Shown here: piece by piece, positions 1 to 13,104 of the stretch | How the letters are laid out: every line of letters starts with the position of its first letter | How positions within the stretch are numbered: position 1 is the stretch's first letter | Assembly: GCA_949775045.1 (NCBI GenBank) | Contig: OX459095.1 | Span: 27,974,564-28,038,563 of the forward strand | DNA: 64,000 bases | DNA from: Metridium senile | Taxonomy: Eukaryota; Cnidaria; Anthozoa; Actiniaria; Metridiidae | Direction of reading: 5' to 3' | The notes under the pieces: model-generated | What the model was told of the DNA's origin: nothing | What the model saw: only the letters and a program-made list of their open reading frames with translations | The model's database searches: none | Translations under genes and position numbers: made by a program

Positions 1-948
1 GGACGTAAAGGAACCACTTAGAACGTTGCAAACCCTAGCCATGACAACCCTCAGTGACTTTTACACTTACTACACTCACTAACCTGCATTAGGGGACGTA
101 AAGGAACCACTTAGAACGTAACAAACCCTGGACATGACAACCCTCAGTGACTTTTACACTTACTACACTCACTAACCTGCATTAGGGGACGTAAAGGAAC
201 CTCTTAGAACGTAACAAACCCTGGACATGACAACCCTCAGTGACTTATACACATACTACACTCACTAACCTGCATTAGGGGACGTAAAGGAACCTCTTAG
301 AACGTAACAAACCCTGGACATGACAACCCTCAGTGACTTATACACATACTACACTCACTAACCTGCATTAGGGGACGTAAAGGAACCACTTAGAACGTAA
401 CAAACCCTAGCCATGACAACCCTCAGTGACTTTTACACTTACTACACTCACTAACCTGCATTAGGGGACGTAAAGGAACCACTTAGAACGTAACAAACCC
501 TAGCCATGACAACCCTCAGTGACTTTTACACTTACTACACTCACTAACCTGCATTAGGGGACGTAAAGGAACCACTTAGAACGTAACAAACCCTAGCCAT
601 GACAACCCTCAGTGACTTTTACACTTACTACACTCACTAACCTGCATTAGGGGACGTAAAGGAACCACTTAGAACGTAACAAACCCTAGCCATGACAACC
701 CTCAGTAACTTTTACACTTACTACACTCACTAACCTGCATTAGGGGACGTAAAGGAACCACTTAGAACGTAACAAAACCTGGACATGACAACCCTCAGTG
801 ACTTTTACACTTACTACACTCACTAACCTGCATTAGGGGACGTAAAGGAACCACTTAGAACGTAGCAAACCCTAGCCATGACAACCCTCAGTGACTTTTA
901 CACTTACTACACTCACTAACCTGCATTAGGGGACGTAAAGGAACCACT
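1..948. repeat. 93-bp tandem satellite array, open at the left window edge
   Basis: About ten head-to-tail copies of a 93-bp unit. Each begins near GGACGTAAAGGAACCACTTA and ends in ACCTGCATTAGG. The copies are almost identical; variants such as CTAGCC/CTGGAC and CACTTA/CTCTTA recur in several units. The array breaks off abruptly at 948. The first base of the window is already inside a unit, so the array extends upstream. No reading frame stays open through it. Confidence 0.97.
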
Positions 949-1089
949 GAGTATGTTTATATATTATTATTATATTTTATAAGCCTGCTTGATATTTGTT
1001 TTGCCGTATTCGACGATGTACGATGTTTTTTTAAGGATCAAAACTTTTAACGCACCCCACAATCAAATATCAAATGGTCCGTCCCTTAA

Positions 1090-2557
1090 ATCATTTCTTT
1101 GATATAGGTGTGTACGTCAATAAAATCATTTCTTTGATATAGGTGTGTACGTCAATAATATCATTTCTTTGATATAGGTGTGTACGTCAATAAAATCATT
1201 TCTTTGATATAGGTGTATACGTCAATAAAATCATTTCTTTGATATAGGTGTGTACGTCAATAAAATCATTTCTTTGATATAGGTGTGTACGTCAATAATA
1301 TCATTTCTTTGATATAGGTGTGTACGTCAATAATATCATTTCTTTGATATAGGTGTGTACGTCAATAAAATCATTTCTTTGATATAGGTGTGTACGTCAA
1401 TAATATCATTTCTTTGATATAGGTGTGTACGTCAATAAAATCATTTCTTTGATATAGGTGTGTACGTCTATAAAATCATTTCTTTGATATAGGTGTGTAC
1501 GTCAATAATATCATTTCTTTGATATAGGTGTGTACGTCAATAAAATCATTTCTTTGATATAGGTGTGTACGTCAATAATATCATTTCTTTGATATAGGTG
1601 TGTACGTCAATAAAATCATTTCTTTGATATAGGTGTATACGTCAATAAAATCATTTCTTTGATATAGGTGTGTACGTCAATAAAATCATTTCTTTGATAT
1701 TGGTGTGTACGTCAATAAAATCATTTCTTTGATATAGGTGTGTACGTCAATAATATCATTTCTTTGATATAGGTGTGTACGTCAATAAAATCATTTCTTT
1801 GATATAGGTGTATACGTCAATAAAATCATTTCTTTGATATAGGTGTGTACGTCAATAAAATCATTTCTTTGATATAGGTGTGTACGTCAATAATATCATT
1901 TCTTTGATATAGGTGTGTACGTCAATAATATCATTTCTTTGATATAGGTGTGTACGTCAATAAAATCATTTCTTTGATATAGGTGTGTACGTCAATAATA
2001 TCATTTCTTTGATATAGGTGTGTACGTCAATAAAATCATTTCTTTGATATAGGTGTGTACGTCTATAAAATCATTTCTTTGATATAGGTGTGTACGTCAA
2101 TAATATCATTTCTTTGATATAGGTGTGTACGTCAATAAAATCATTTCTTTGATATAGGTGTGTACGTCAATAATATCATTTCTTTGATATAGGTGTTTAC
2201 GTCTATAAAATCATTTCTTTGATATAGGTGTGTACGTCAATAATATCATTTCTTTGATATAGGTGTGTACGTCAATAAAATCATTTCTTTGATATAGGTG
2301 TGTACGTCAATAATATCATTTCTTTGATATAGGTGTGTACGTCAATAAAATCATTTCTTTGATATAGGTGTGTACGTCAATAAAATCATTTCTTTGATAT
2401 AGGTGTGTACGTCAATAAAATCATTTCTTTGATATAGGTGTATACGTCAATAAAATCATTTCTTTGATATAGGTGTATACGTCAATAAAATCATTTCTTT
2501 GATATAGGTGTGTACGTCAATAAAATCATTTCTTTGATATAGGTGTGTACTTCTATA
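1090..2557. repeat. 35-bp minisatellite with higher-order structure
   Basis: About 42 direct copies of a 35-bp unit built around TCATTTCTTTGATATAGGTG and TGTACGTCAATAA. Units differ at a few diagnostic positions (AAA/ATA linker, GTGTAC/GTATAC, GTCAAT/GTCTAT). The order of these variants in units 1-14 recurs in units 18-31, so a block of 17 units (595 bp) has been duplicated. There are no spacers between units, so this is not a CRISPR-like array. Confidence 0.96.
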
Positions 2558-2709
2558 AGAAAAGCTGGTGTGTGTATTGGTAATGTGAATAGGAAAGTAA
2601 ACGCTATTAAAGTATCAGAGACATGGATTATAGGTACGTACGGCTAGCATATTAAAACCTAAAGGAAATACTAAAGAAATAATTTAAAATAATATATACC
2701 AAATCTGTG

Positions 2710-3140
2710 GATAGTGAATTTCGCGCGCTCTGGTTGGCTCTCACAGTTTGGGATTGATTGGTTATTTTTTTAATAAAAAGAAATTTATATTTTACAGTGA
2801 GGATACTCGAACTGTGAACACTTTTTTTCTCATGCTATTATTTTCTGAACCTTCTGGTTCTTCAAAACCTCTAAAAATGAAGCAGTGAGTTCTAATACAC
2901 AAGTGTTCATAATAAATCTTATTTCTAATCTATTCACTCATGGGATGTGGGTCAAAAAGGAACAAAAAAAACTTAACGCGTTCACGGTCCGAGTGTCAGT
3001 CACTGTAAATTCTGCATAAAAGTTCTAATCTCAAGATGTTTGGCTATTTTTGGCTATATTCAAGTGAATGGGGATAGTGAATTTCGCGCGCTCTGATTGG
3101 CTCTCATAGCTTAGGATTGATTGGTTATTTTTTGTAAAAA
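2710..3140. repeat. Duplicated GCGCGCTCTGATTGGCT-type repeat, interrupted by a MITE
   Basis: Two direct copies (about 2712-2780 and 3070-3135) share ATAGTGAATTTCGCGCGCTC, then TTGGCTCTCA and GGATTGATTGGTTATTTTT. The stretch between them holds the inverted-repeat element at 2791-3009. No gene is visible. Confidence 0.7.
2791..3009. mobile_element. MITE with TTTACAGTGAGGA-type terminal inverted repeats, copy 1
   Basis: The left end TTTACAGTGAGGATACTCGA is mirrored at the right by GTGTCAGTCACTGTAAA. The inverted repeats run about 33 bp. A second copy of the family lies at 55300-55533. It is non-autonomous, with no coding capacity. Confidence 0.75.
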
Positions 3141-3588
3141 GTTTTATATTTAAAATTCTACATATAAAGTTCTCAGAGAAGTTTGGCTATTTTTGTAATG
3201 TGTATCGATCTGTCAAGTGATATTTTTGTGCGCCTTAGTTTATCTTGATTCCCTTTGTTTCTCCTTTTATGTTAGCTACTCAGCTCAAAAATTATTAAAA
3301 TTCTATACAATACTTCAAAAGATAACATTTTGTTCTATTTTGTATTCACCAGACTCGATAACAGAACACACGGCTCTTCCCTTCGACTCGTATATTTTAT
3401 AATATTGGTTGATCTCGACCGGGCTTCCTGTGTTACAAACGACCTGCTCTCTCTCTCTCTCTCTTCTTAGTCTTCCTCGTTTTTACCATAGGTAGCCCAT
3501 AACGCCTAAACATTACCCTAAGCGATTAAACTAGCGACACTGCGGTTGCAACAATATATATTAAATATGTTCAGTTGGGCTAATAGTT

Positions 3589-3876
3589 TTATAATAAAGT
3601 TGATAACTAGAAGTTTAACTATCATTTTATGATATTTCGGATGACCTCCGTCATCCATCATCAGATTTTAATGATTTGCATAAATTACAAACGAGCGAAC
3701 AAGGACAATCAGTCCCACTGAAACTCTTAAATTAAATTGAACCAGTCCCATGAGACTGCAAACATGTATTGACACTGTAATTTATGCAAATCATTAAAAT
3801 CTGATGATGGATGACGGAGGTCATCCGAAATATCATAAAATGATAGTTAAACTTCTAGTTATCAACTTTATTATAA
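3589..3876. mobile_element. 288-bp foldback MITE with about 100-bp arms
   Basis: The left arm starts TTATAATAAAGTTGATAAC and the right arm ends with its reverse complement. The arms match almost perfectly for about 102 bp (3589-3690 against 3775-3876) around an 85-bp loop. No clear target duplication was found. Confidence 0.85.
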
Positions 3877-4129
3877 CAATATATATGTAAATAAATTATA
3901 ATCAAGTAAAAAAAATATTATACTGTAGAGATATTATATATTTTTATACAGTAGTCTAGATTTAAATGTTTTAACCTTTGTAATTTCTACTGATACATTT
4001 TCATCTACATAACGCTGTATGGAAATACGGAGAACAATAGTCATTTTGTAGGCTCTGGTCACGTGACTATAAAAGAAGCACAAAATGGATGAATTCGAAA
4101 GATTTTGTACACAAAAAAACAGTCGTCAA

Positions 4130-4534
<405 letters not shown>

Positions 4535-5017
4535 AATTTTTTTTTAAATCACCAAAAATTACAAGAGGTTATATATATATCGGACACACAAACTCTTGGT
4601 ATTTTTGTTGACTTCAATAAATTATATAGCCTTAGTTTAGCCTTAACTTTCAAAAATGTTTGTTTTGACATTAATCTTCGAATTCAGGAATATATTTTTT
4701 GACACTCTTACATTCAGTTGTGATTGACAAGGTCACGTGACCATGCAAAAGGCACATTTGAATAATTATTGCTACTAACTGACTAGCCTCTCATGTGTGA
4801 AAGCTTTTGTGGATTACTACATCAACACGAGGTTAGCCGGTCGAGGGGGATTGGGAAAACTATAGATTTGGACCAACTGGCCTCTCTTTGGTATGACAAT
4901 AACAATTAATCAATATCGACTCAGTTTGTTATATATCTACTAGATAGTGTTATATCACAATAAAGTATCTGTTTTTGTACAACGGACATATATTAAAGTT
5001 GGTATATGTTTATATAA

Positions 5018-5251
5018 GAGGGTCCTGAAGGGGGGGTCCGAATCCCATTTCCCAGTTTATATTTGGACCAAATCCCAGTCAAAATTCACATAATCCCATC
5101 AGTTTTGCTTCAGTTTTGCTTAAGTTTTCAATCCCATTCCCATTTTCTATTGTTCTTTTATTTGTAAATCCCAGTCCCAGTGCATCAATCCCATTTTCCC
5201 AGTCAAAAATAAGGCCAATCCCAGCTCCCATTTTACCATTTCAGGACCCTC
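5018..5251. mobile_element. MITE with GAGGGTCCTGAA termini
   Basis: GAGGGTCCTGAA at the left is mirrored exactly by TTCAGGACCCTC at the right. The interior is unusual: it is a degenerate run of AATCCCA-type motifs. No coding potential. Confidence 0.75.
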
Positions 5252-5654
5252 ATATACGTCAACACAAATATACTTTGTAGTATAATTTGATCACAGCTAT
5301 TTTTTTAAATAACGTAGAATACTGAATAGTGCCGCATTCTAAGACCGAAATGCATTCTGGTGCATTATTGATTGTCATTGTTAATGAAAAATAAATAATT
5401 CGTTATTTTATTCTTAGTAGTACATTCCATTCAAATATACAAGCTAGTCATGGGGAGTAAATATTGCTGTGTATATTTTTTATTTCAAATTAATGAGACC
5501 CATAACTCCCTTTGGTTTTGGAATCCACTATTTAGTATTCCATGATTTTTTGATGTTTTTAAAAAAAAAAGCTGTATAGTGCATGTCATATCATCTGAAA
5601 TACGCTTTAATATTTGCTTGATGTGTATTATTTTCCCATCGTCGCAAATATACG

Positions 5655-5935
5655 CTTTACAATGTATTGTATGGGTGGCGTAGTGGTTTACCGCTGTGGT
5701 CCAGGTTCGAGTCCCGGCTCGGGCATGGATTATATGTGAGTAGAGTTTTGTTTGATGTACTTGTCCTCTCCTATGTGACGAGGGCTTTTTTACTGTTTTC
5801 ATCTCTTCGCAAAATTCAACAAAGTTGAGCAGAGTTGCGTGCTAAAATATTTTTATTTTAAAATGTAGAAGTAATGAGTCTCGACAATTAGTGGGGCAGC
5901 TAGAGGACCCGAGACGTTAAAAAAGTGATTTTTAA
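5655..5935 (+). mobile_element. tRNA-derived SINE
   Basis: A tRNA-like head at about 5670-5730 carries an A-box-like GGCGTAGTGG and a B-box GGTTCGAGTCC, typical of an internal Pol III promoter. The element closes with GAGACGTTAAAAAAGTGATT. The same tail motif occurs at 42180-42205, so both belong to one SINE family. I do not call this a functional tRNA, because the acceptor stem does not pair. Confidence 0.7.
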
Positions 5936-5971
5936 TATATACAATATAAGAGACCGATATGTATGCGAAAT

Positions 5972-6252
5972 CCTATTTCAAAAATCGTTGTCGCAGCCGA
6001 AGCTACAGTCCACACTAAAGCCTGCAAAGGATGTCGGTTATATGGACATAATCTGTGATTTATTACACGTTTTTTAAAGAAATATTTATGTTTATATCTA
6101 CCACAACAACAACTTGTTATGATCATATAACACAAACGCGTACAACCAAAATATGCTATGAATAAATCGATAAAAAGAGAAGAAATACCGACATCCTTTG
6201 TAGGCTTCAGTGTGGACTGTGGCTTTGTTTGCGACAACGATTTTTGTATATA
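5972..6252. mobile_element. MITE family A (CACCTATTTCAAAAATCG termini), copy 1
   Basis: The left arm CCTATTTCAAAAATCGTTG runs into CGCAGCCGAAGCTACAGTCC. The right arm repeats it inverted. Inner arms contain CCTGCAAAGGATGTCGGT and its complement. Copies follow at 16917, 19518 and 51520. Better-preserved copies show a TA target duplication, which is consistent with (but not proof of) a Tc1/mariner-type mobiliser. Confidence 0.85.
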
Positions 6253-6320
6253 CAACGGCGAGTCGAAGACCAGTTCTTTCATATTTTACTCAGTACAATT
6301 GTGAAGATAAATATAAATCT

Positions 6321-6549
6321 GGCCAAGAAAATTCAAGTCGAAACTTATGCAAATCAGGACGAAGGACTTGATTTCTTTTGTAAAATTCTCACTTATTATT
6401 AATGAGTTTTACATGAATTTATTTAAAAAATTCATGAATAATTAATGAGACATTTTCAAAAGAAATCATGACCGAGTGTTGTAAATCTGATACAACACTA
6501 GTGTTGTATATCCTGATATGCATAAGTTTTAACTGGTAATTTTACGGCC
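6321..6549. mobile_element. Inverted-repeat element with palindromic neighbours
   Basis: GGCCAAGAAAATTCAAGTCG plus CTTATGCAAATCAGGACG at the left is mirrored by CCTGATATGCATAAG and ACTGGTAATTTTACGGCC at the right. A partial relative lies at 44935-45075. Just downstream (6601-6665) are further palindromes built on TGTTGTATC/GATACAACA. Confidence 0.65.
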
Positions 6550-7184
6550 AAATTTTTTTTTAATCTTGAAAATTTTGGTAAAATATGAAAGAGCCATTTT
6601 TTAAGTAGTTTACAACATTCGCGTCCGTGTTGTATCAGCGATACAACACGGCCGCTCATGTTGTAAACACTACATATTTGACGTGTGCTTGTATTCCACA
6701 TCGTCTCAAATACGTTTTTCATCTACGCAAGGCTATTTGAGAAAACTGGTAGGAATGTCAAGATTTGTCGTGTTGTATTCTGTCAATTGTTTGTCAGATG
6801 TTAAGGGTAATTACTTGGTTTTGTCTGTCAGTTTACTGTCTATCGTGTAGTAATGTAGGGATGGGACTGTGCATGTATTAACAACCACTTAAAGCACCAT
6901 TTCTATTGTTCAACAGCTCGTCTCATATACACAGCTATTTCAAACAAGGTAGGAGAGGGTTTTGCTTCATGTTGCATATACTAAGCCCGAAAGGCACTAT
7001 GGATGATACGAATTAAGCAGCGAAATGTCACAACAACACGCAACAAGCACGTTCCCAGGGCCCTCTCCCTTCGCTTTTGGGTGGGGCGGGCCCTGGAAAC
7101 GAGGTTGAACCGGCAATACGGAATTTTGTCTGCAGGGTTTTTTAGCAAATTTTTTTATGTATATATGAATATAACACATTTCAT

Positions 7185-7309
7185 GCTTGGTAAGCATCCT
7201 CGGGAACCCAGGGGTAATCTTCTGTCGCTCGTTTCTCGCTTTTTCTGGGAACAAGAAACGAGCGACAGAAGATTACCCCTGGCCGGGTTCCCGAGGATGG
7301 CTTGGTAAG
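7185..7309. mobile_element. 105-bp near-perfect foldback with 10-bp target duplication (Mutator-like)
   Basis: The element at 7195-7299 starts CATCCTCGGGAACCC and ends with its reverse complement. The arms pair over about 45 bp around a short loop. It is bracketed by GCTTGGTAAG at 7185-7194 and again at 7300-7309, a perfect 10-bp direct repeat. Duplications of 8-10 bp are typical of Mutator-like elements; the superfamily call is inference. Confidence 0.88.
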
Positions 7310-7622
7310 CAGCATGCAACAAAACCTTAACCAGCCTTTTTCAAATAGATGTATAAATCTGCAGTGAAATCGTATATGCAAACTCTAATGTTATTCATTG
7401 TAAAACACTTTATCCCGGTACTTCACGCCAAAAGTTACATAAATATGTTATGACAGAAACATAGATTTCTATATAATAATACATTGTACCTTTTCGCTTG
7501 AAATATATCAAAATGAACTGGTTTTTTTTTACACAATGTAAAGAGATAAGCATTTAACCTTCGTTTTTTTTTTTTTTTTTTTTTGCATCATCACACTCAC
7601 ATTATGCACATTTCATCTAGCC

Positions 7623-7735
7623 TTATATGCAAATGATTTTGAACAATGGGTTGAAGTCGAGGCTTTCGGGCGAAAACAATAGGTTTGCCCGAAAGCCTCG
7701 ATTTGAATCCATTGTTTGAAATCATTTGCATATAA
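7623..7735. mobile_element. 113-bp foldback element
   Basis: TTATATGCAAATGATTTTGA at the left is mirrored at the right. The inner arm GAGGCTTTCGGGC is matched by GCCCGAAAGCCTC around a loop of about 15 bp. No clear target duplication. Short open frames across it are not genes. Confidence 0.85.
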
Positions 7736-8599
7736 CTGTAATAACAGCTATTTGCACAAACACTGAGCAATACTACTATCTGAAACTTCCACTCCAAAAC
7801 ACCGTGAAACTTTACATTTTCCTCTGACTTTTACACTCCGTTATAGACGGACTATAACCCGACTACGTTGAGCCGCATACTGGCAAAATATCTCCCCAAC
7901 TTAATATATTTAATGCACTTTGTTACTAGAGTGAATAAAAATCGTGAAATACATTATTCTTCCACACACAAAAACAAAAATCATTATTTGCTTTGGGCCG
8001 GGAAATGTAAATCGGTTTATACAACTGATCACAAGAGGTTAGTTAAACAAAAGCCTTTTCCTGTTGGGAGGCAGACTATAGAGGACGGAAAGATAATCAA
8101 GAAAATCTGAACTGATGTTGGCCAGTCGTCGAGCCCCGGGCTGTGCTATTCTAAGACCGCGAATAGTTGGCTAATCCCAAAACACAGGACAAAAAACAGA
8201 GTTTCTCTCAGAGTTTCTCTCTCCAGACACAAAAACTCCGTTTTTTAACGTTAAAGTACTACCAGAAACACACAGTTTAACTAATCCCAGTTCATGTTTA
8301 ACTAAACTGGGCTGTTATCATGTAGAACTGTACAACAGAATAAGCCATATCGCGAGTATTAATTGATAGAAATCAAAATGGCTAGAATATGAAGAGCTCC
8401 TGTTTTTTGTCGACAACTGATTTTAAGCAGTTTACCACTAGTCAAGGCCAAGGGCTATCAAAGTAAACACGTAAGCTAATGTACATACGTCTATGCCTGC
8501 ACGCCTGTTGATTTTCTGTTTTGTGACTTTCATTCAGTGGGATAAACGTCCGTCTGCTGACCCGCCCAGTCAGTCTAGCCTCTCAAGCACATTGAATAA

Positions 8600-9190
8600 T
8601 AAGAAACTATATCACCACTACTGATGAGTGCCCTAATGAGAGGCTTTATACTGCCGTTTCCAGAAGTGTTGGATCAGAAACGACATTCTGTAGAATAGAA
8701 GTTTGACTACTTGTCGCACATTGCATTGTTACTACCGTTTGCAGTGGGGCTGTACTATGATATTTTTTTTCAGTAAAAGTGGAGTAGAAGTTTATCTACC
8801 CACCCTAGTCATCAGTCTCAAGCACATCGTTTGCAGTATGGGTCATGAATAATGGCATTGTGTACGTATGTGAGTTTTATTCAGTAAAAGTGAAATAGAA
8901 GTTTATCTTCTGTCCGCAAGCATATTGCAATGTTACTACCGTTTTCAGTGGGGCTGTAAACTAGTATCGATCATGAATAATGGCATGTATTGTGAGTTTT
9001 ATTCAGTAAAAGTGAAATAGAAGTTTATCTACTGTCTCAAGCATAATGCAACTACCGTTTGCATTGGGGTTGGAAACTAGAGTATCGGCATTCTGTATTG
9101 CAGTTGACTAATAGATTGTCTTCTATTGACCAATGCACCAAGTTTATTCTCAAGCATAATATTACAGAGTTACTACCGTTTGCAGTGCAT
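8600..9190. repeat. Diverged tandem repeats with TTACTACCGTTTGCAGTGGG motif
   Basis: Several degenerate units share CTACCGTTTGCA, AGTAAAAGTG-A-TAGAAGTTTATCT and TGTC-CAAGCA. Spacing is irregular (about 120-180 bp). No gene seen; the open frames here follow the repeat. Confidence 0.65.
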
Positions 9191-9532
9191 GGGGTTGGAA
9201 CGTCATACGTGATGAAGTTAAAAATCACAACTGAGAGGGGAAAATGAACACATATAGGAAAGAAGGAGGACAAATTTGAAAAAATGAAATACGTCAAAAG
9301 AAGAGAAAAGACGGCAAAAACGCGCCATGAAACTAATTGAGTAGTTTGAAGTGCCATATATACTGACGAGACTTTATTTAAGTTAGAGTGTTGCAAATGT
9401 GTAAAAAACACTCGGATTGATATTATAACCACTTTGATAAAAAAAACACACTATAAATGAAAGCCACCCTGATATGCAAATCACTCTAATGGTGAAGCCT
9501 GTCTGACAGCCATATTCAAAACCATCTAAACT

Positions 9533-10005
9533 ACCACTTGATAATGTATCAATATTATGCTATAGAGGTTTATCGGTCTCAACGCGTACGTTCTTGTCTA
9601 TATTCCATGTTTTTTTTCGCTCTCACCACTTGATGATATACTAATATTATGTTATAGAGGTTTATCGGTCTCAACGCGTACGTTCTTGTCTATATTCCAT
9701 GTTTTTTTTCGCTCTACCACTTTATAATGTACTAATATTATGTTATAGAGGTTTATCGGTCTCAACGCATACGTTCTTGTCTATATTCCATGGTTTTTTT
9801 CGCTCTCACCACTTGATGATATACTAATATTATGTTATAGAGGTTTATATATATGTGTGGAGAGCTTAGGAAACCTTTACAGGCTTATATAAAAAGCTCA
9901 CCAAAAGAACTTATTGACAATTTTTTTTTTTTTTTGCTTTGGTATCAGTTTATTATGCTATGGAGGTTTATCGATCTCAACGCGCACGTTCTTGTTTTTA
10001 TTTCA
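9533..10005. repeat. 92-bp tandem repeat, about 4.5 copies
   Basis: Units start at 9533, 9625, 9716 and 9808 and read ACCACTTGATAATGTA, then AGAGGTTTATCGGTCTCAAC and GTACGTTCTTGTCTATATTC. A truncated copy resumes at about 9950 after roughly 100 bp of unrelated DNA. Confidence 0.9.
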
Positions 10006-13000
10006 TCAAACAAGAGGGTTATCACAATCATTAAAAGGTGAAGCCAGTCATGTCAAAAAAGAATTGAAACTTTTCACGAATATAGGAAATCAAGTTATGC
10101 AAACAGGAATCGTCAGTAAGACAAACACAAGACATCATGTCGGCCATGTGTTTCCTGTTACTGCCTCTACTATCGCACAACAAATGTTGAGAGTTTCTAA
10201 TCGCTATCATTGTCGTCGAACCATGAAAACGGAAGAACCGAGCTAAACAAGCAATGGCTAGTAATCTAAGAAGATAAAGTACACATTATCGTGATTTTAA
10301 GACCAATTCTGCAAGACGAAGTTGATAGGTTTATTAAGTGCGATGTGTGTGAGCTTTGGTCTTTATACGATGAAAGAACTCTGTCAATATGAACACTAGA
10401 CATAATATTACTTCACACTACAAGCCACTTCAAACCCCAGAGGGGGTGGTATGGGGTAGAATTGAACTTCTACGTTAAAATGTACAAGAATATTTAGTCA
10501 TTAAATTCAGTAATTGATTCTCTAGTTTGGTTTGTTTATACATGAAGTTGATAACAAGGTATTCTGGGGTTCGTCTAGAGGGTCGTTTACACCGTGCACT
10601 CCATAGATTAATTGTGGAGGCGTGAACCTGTGAACTTTGGGAGCGTGCAGCAACCCCGTCACGCAAATCAAGAAAAAAATGTAACATATAATTTGTAAAG
10701 ATATATGTCTGCATTCATCAAAAATTGATTGAAAGTTCTTGAACCGATTCAGATATTTAAACTAGATTAGGATTTTACCGAACTATGCAGACTTGATTCA
10801 TCAAAGTAACAAAATTGGGATCACCTTAAAAAACCGTATTCTTTGCGCATGCGTGAAGTTCATGCCGATCAAACGTTCTAAAATAGATTTAGATATTTCA
10901 ATTCGACAGTCTCACAAATTTATAAAATAGAATACGCCTTTTGAAACTTTAGCGCATTCGGTTAAGTTGCCTCGGTGCATTGATCAAACGTTCTTGAACA
11001 CATTTATAAACTCAAATTGATTTCACTTCACGGATTTGATAAACTGATAGCAATCAATTTTCTAAATCATTCACGATAAATCGATACAATGGTAAGGACT
11101 TTCAAACTTTCTGACGGTATTTGCGTCATTTTCGTTATGCGTTTAAACGTTCTAGAATAGAATTCATTTCATTCAAACTGGCTACACCGCTGTACAGCCC
11201 GGCTGCGACTTGCGTCAATGTGAGTGGTCCATTACATCTTTACTGGACTAACGAATTGATACATTGGTAGGGACTTTTCAAACTTTCTCACGGTATTTGC
11301 GTCATTTTCGTTCTGCGATTAAACGTTCTACATTAGAATTTATATCAAAAATTACAGAGCAACGTTACACTTGAAAACACTAGACTATACTAAAACATCA
11401 CTACACTCAAGAACAATTAATTCCATGCATTTTATTTACTACGGGCCAGATTGGAAAAAAGTATGTAAACTTTATCTGTTATACCCAATAAAGATCATTA
11501 TTATTATTATTATTATTTATTTCATTAAAACTGGCTACACCGCTGTACAGCCCGGCTGCGTCGATGTGAGTGGTCCATTACATCTTTACTTACTTTATTC
11601 GGTTTCTTTGATTCGCGATATGGATAAAAGTTCATCGCTAATTACTAACAAACGCGAAACATGCCTGTTTTATCAATGGGGCCACGCCTCTGATTTAGAC
11701 AGCAGCTGCAGACAACATGAGGCTATAAACTCTAGCCCCGTCGAGTGCATTCAACATGTACCACGCTAAAAGGCAATAGGTATGTTTTTGGTTTACGTGT
11801 AAGGAGCAAGATGTATGCATTACTCTATAGCCTAAAGGATTTCGGTATCATCACTATTTGTACCCGATGTTGGTAGATTTAAATTATTGAAGTCGTTGAT
11901 GTAAAAATGGGTGACCTGTTAGTTATATTAAAAGGCTATTTCCTAAGTGAATAGAACGCATCTGTCAAGTTGATATTTTGAAAACTAGATTGTGTGCGTG
12001 TCACGGTAATTTTCGCTTCATGACAAAATATCTTTAAAGCTTCATTAGTCAATTGGAGGTAGAATGCTTGAGGCTAGGACCCGTGAAGTTAGAGCAACTC
12101 TGTAGTAGTCTTTTTGTAGCATACATTGAGTATATGAGTGCGTTGTTGGCCTATATAACTGAGGGTTATGGTGACCCGCTAGTATGTTTCCGCTGCAAGG
12201 CTGCCTATTTGCTGTACCACGATACCAGATGTCGATATATATACACTGAGACGAGACGAAACAGACCAGTTTGAGATGAGATAATAACATACGAACCGTG
12301 CTAATTTATATCCATCATGCTAGCCTTGGTAAGACTTAGTGATATTAGTGGGTTTATATATCTATAACGACTTTAATAGATGAATTTATATCAATTAAAT
12401 TCCACTCTCGAAGTGTATGAGAGACAACATGCTATGCAGCTCTACACAGTAGCATTCTTAACATGTTCAAGGTGAAACTAAAACCACCATTAGGCGATGT
12501 CCTGCGTTCTTGTATCAAAAACAGCCAACTTTGTTATTTTAATGCTCATCTGCCAAAAGGCTTACGGCTACTCACCCCTCCCCCAGTCAGGCTCGCTCTT
12601 GTCTATTTTGTTGCGGCTATTCATAACATTCCCACAAATACCACAAATTCTCCTATTTCCAATACAATAACATAACAATATTTGAACTTGCAAACACAAA
12701 AAAATATTTGTATTTCTCTACTCAAACATTGGTATTCCATAATAAGTATTTTCTCTGACAGAATATTTCATTGCCCTGTCGTAGGGTAGTTTTTTGGCGG
12801 GAAAAACAGAGTCAGTACGCGTTGAGTTTTTTTTGCGCGTAAATGGACGCGTTTGTCACAGGTGCTGGCCCTTATTGACAAACACACTTGGCTTATAGAA
12901 TACTTCATGGATAAGGCCTATTGTGCAGTGTTCAAAACTAAAAATAGTTTGATCTCCATTAGCTGATTGCTGTTTACAAGATAGATCATAAAGTGAGTTG

Positions 13001-13100
13001 TTTCACTGAATATCCTGCTTCTCATTGGACAAAACATACATGTCATTGACATTAAATCGACTGCCGTGTGACTTTGAAAAGTTGTTTGCCAGACGGTGGC
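10006..13100. other. Gene-free stretch with decayed repeats
   Basis: No convincing exon on either strand. At 10730-11600 a degenerate repeat recurs, centred on AAACGTTCTAGAATAGAATT. A block containing GGCTACACCGCTGTACAGCC is duplicated at about 11179 and 11532, and a small (ATT)n run lies at about 11495-11515. The longest open frame (11371-11769) crosses that run and the duplicated block. It resembles nothing I know, so I do not call it a gene. Confidence 0.6.
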
Positions 13101-13104
13101 TAGA

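Noticed and set aside
1..948. Telomere-type sequence, because units contain TTAGGG-like CATTAGGGG
   Set aside because: The motif occurs once per 93-bp unit and not in tandem; this is an ordinary satellite.
1090..2557. CRISPR-like array
   Set aside because: The 35-bp units abut directly with no unique spacers, and the genome is clearly eukaryotic.
7003..7381. Overlapping short open frames on both strands
   Set aside because: They are produced by the palindromic foldback at 7195-7299.
11371..11769. 132-codon open frame as a gene
   Set aside because: It crosses an (ATT)n run and a locally duplicated repeat; no family resemblance, splice context or promoter.
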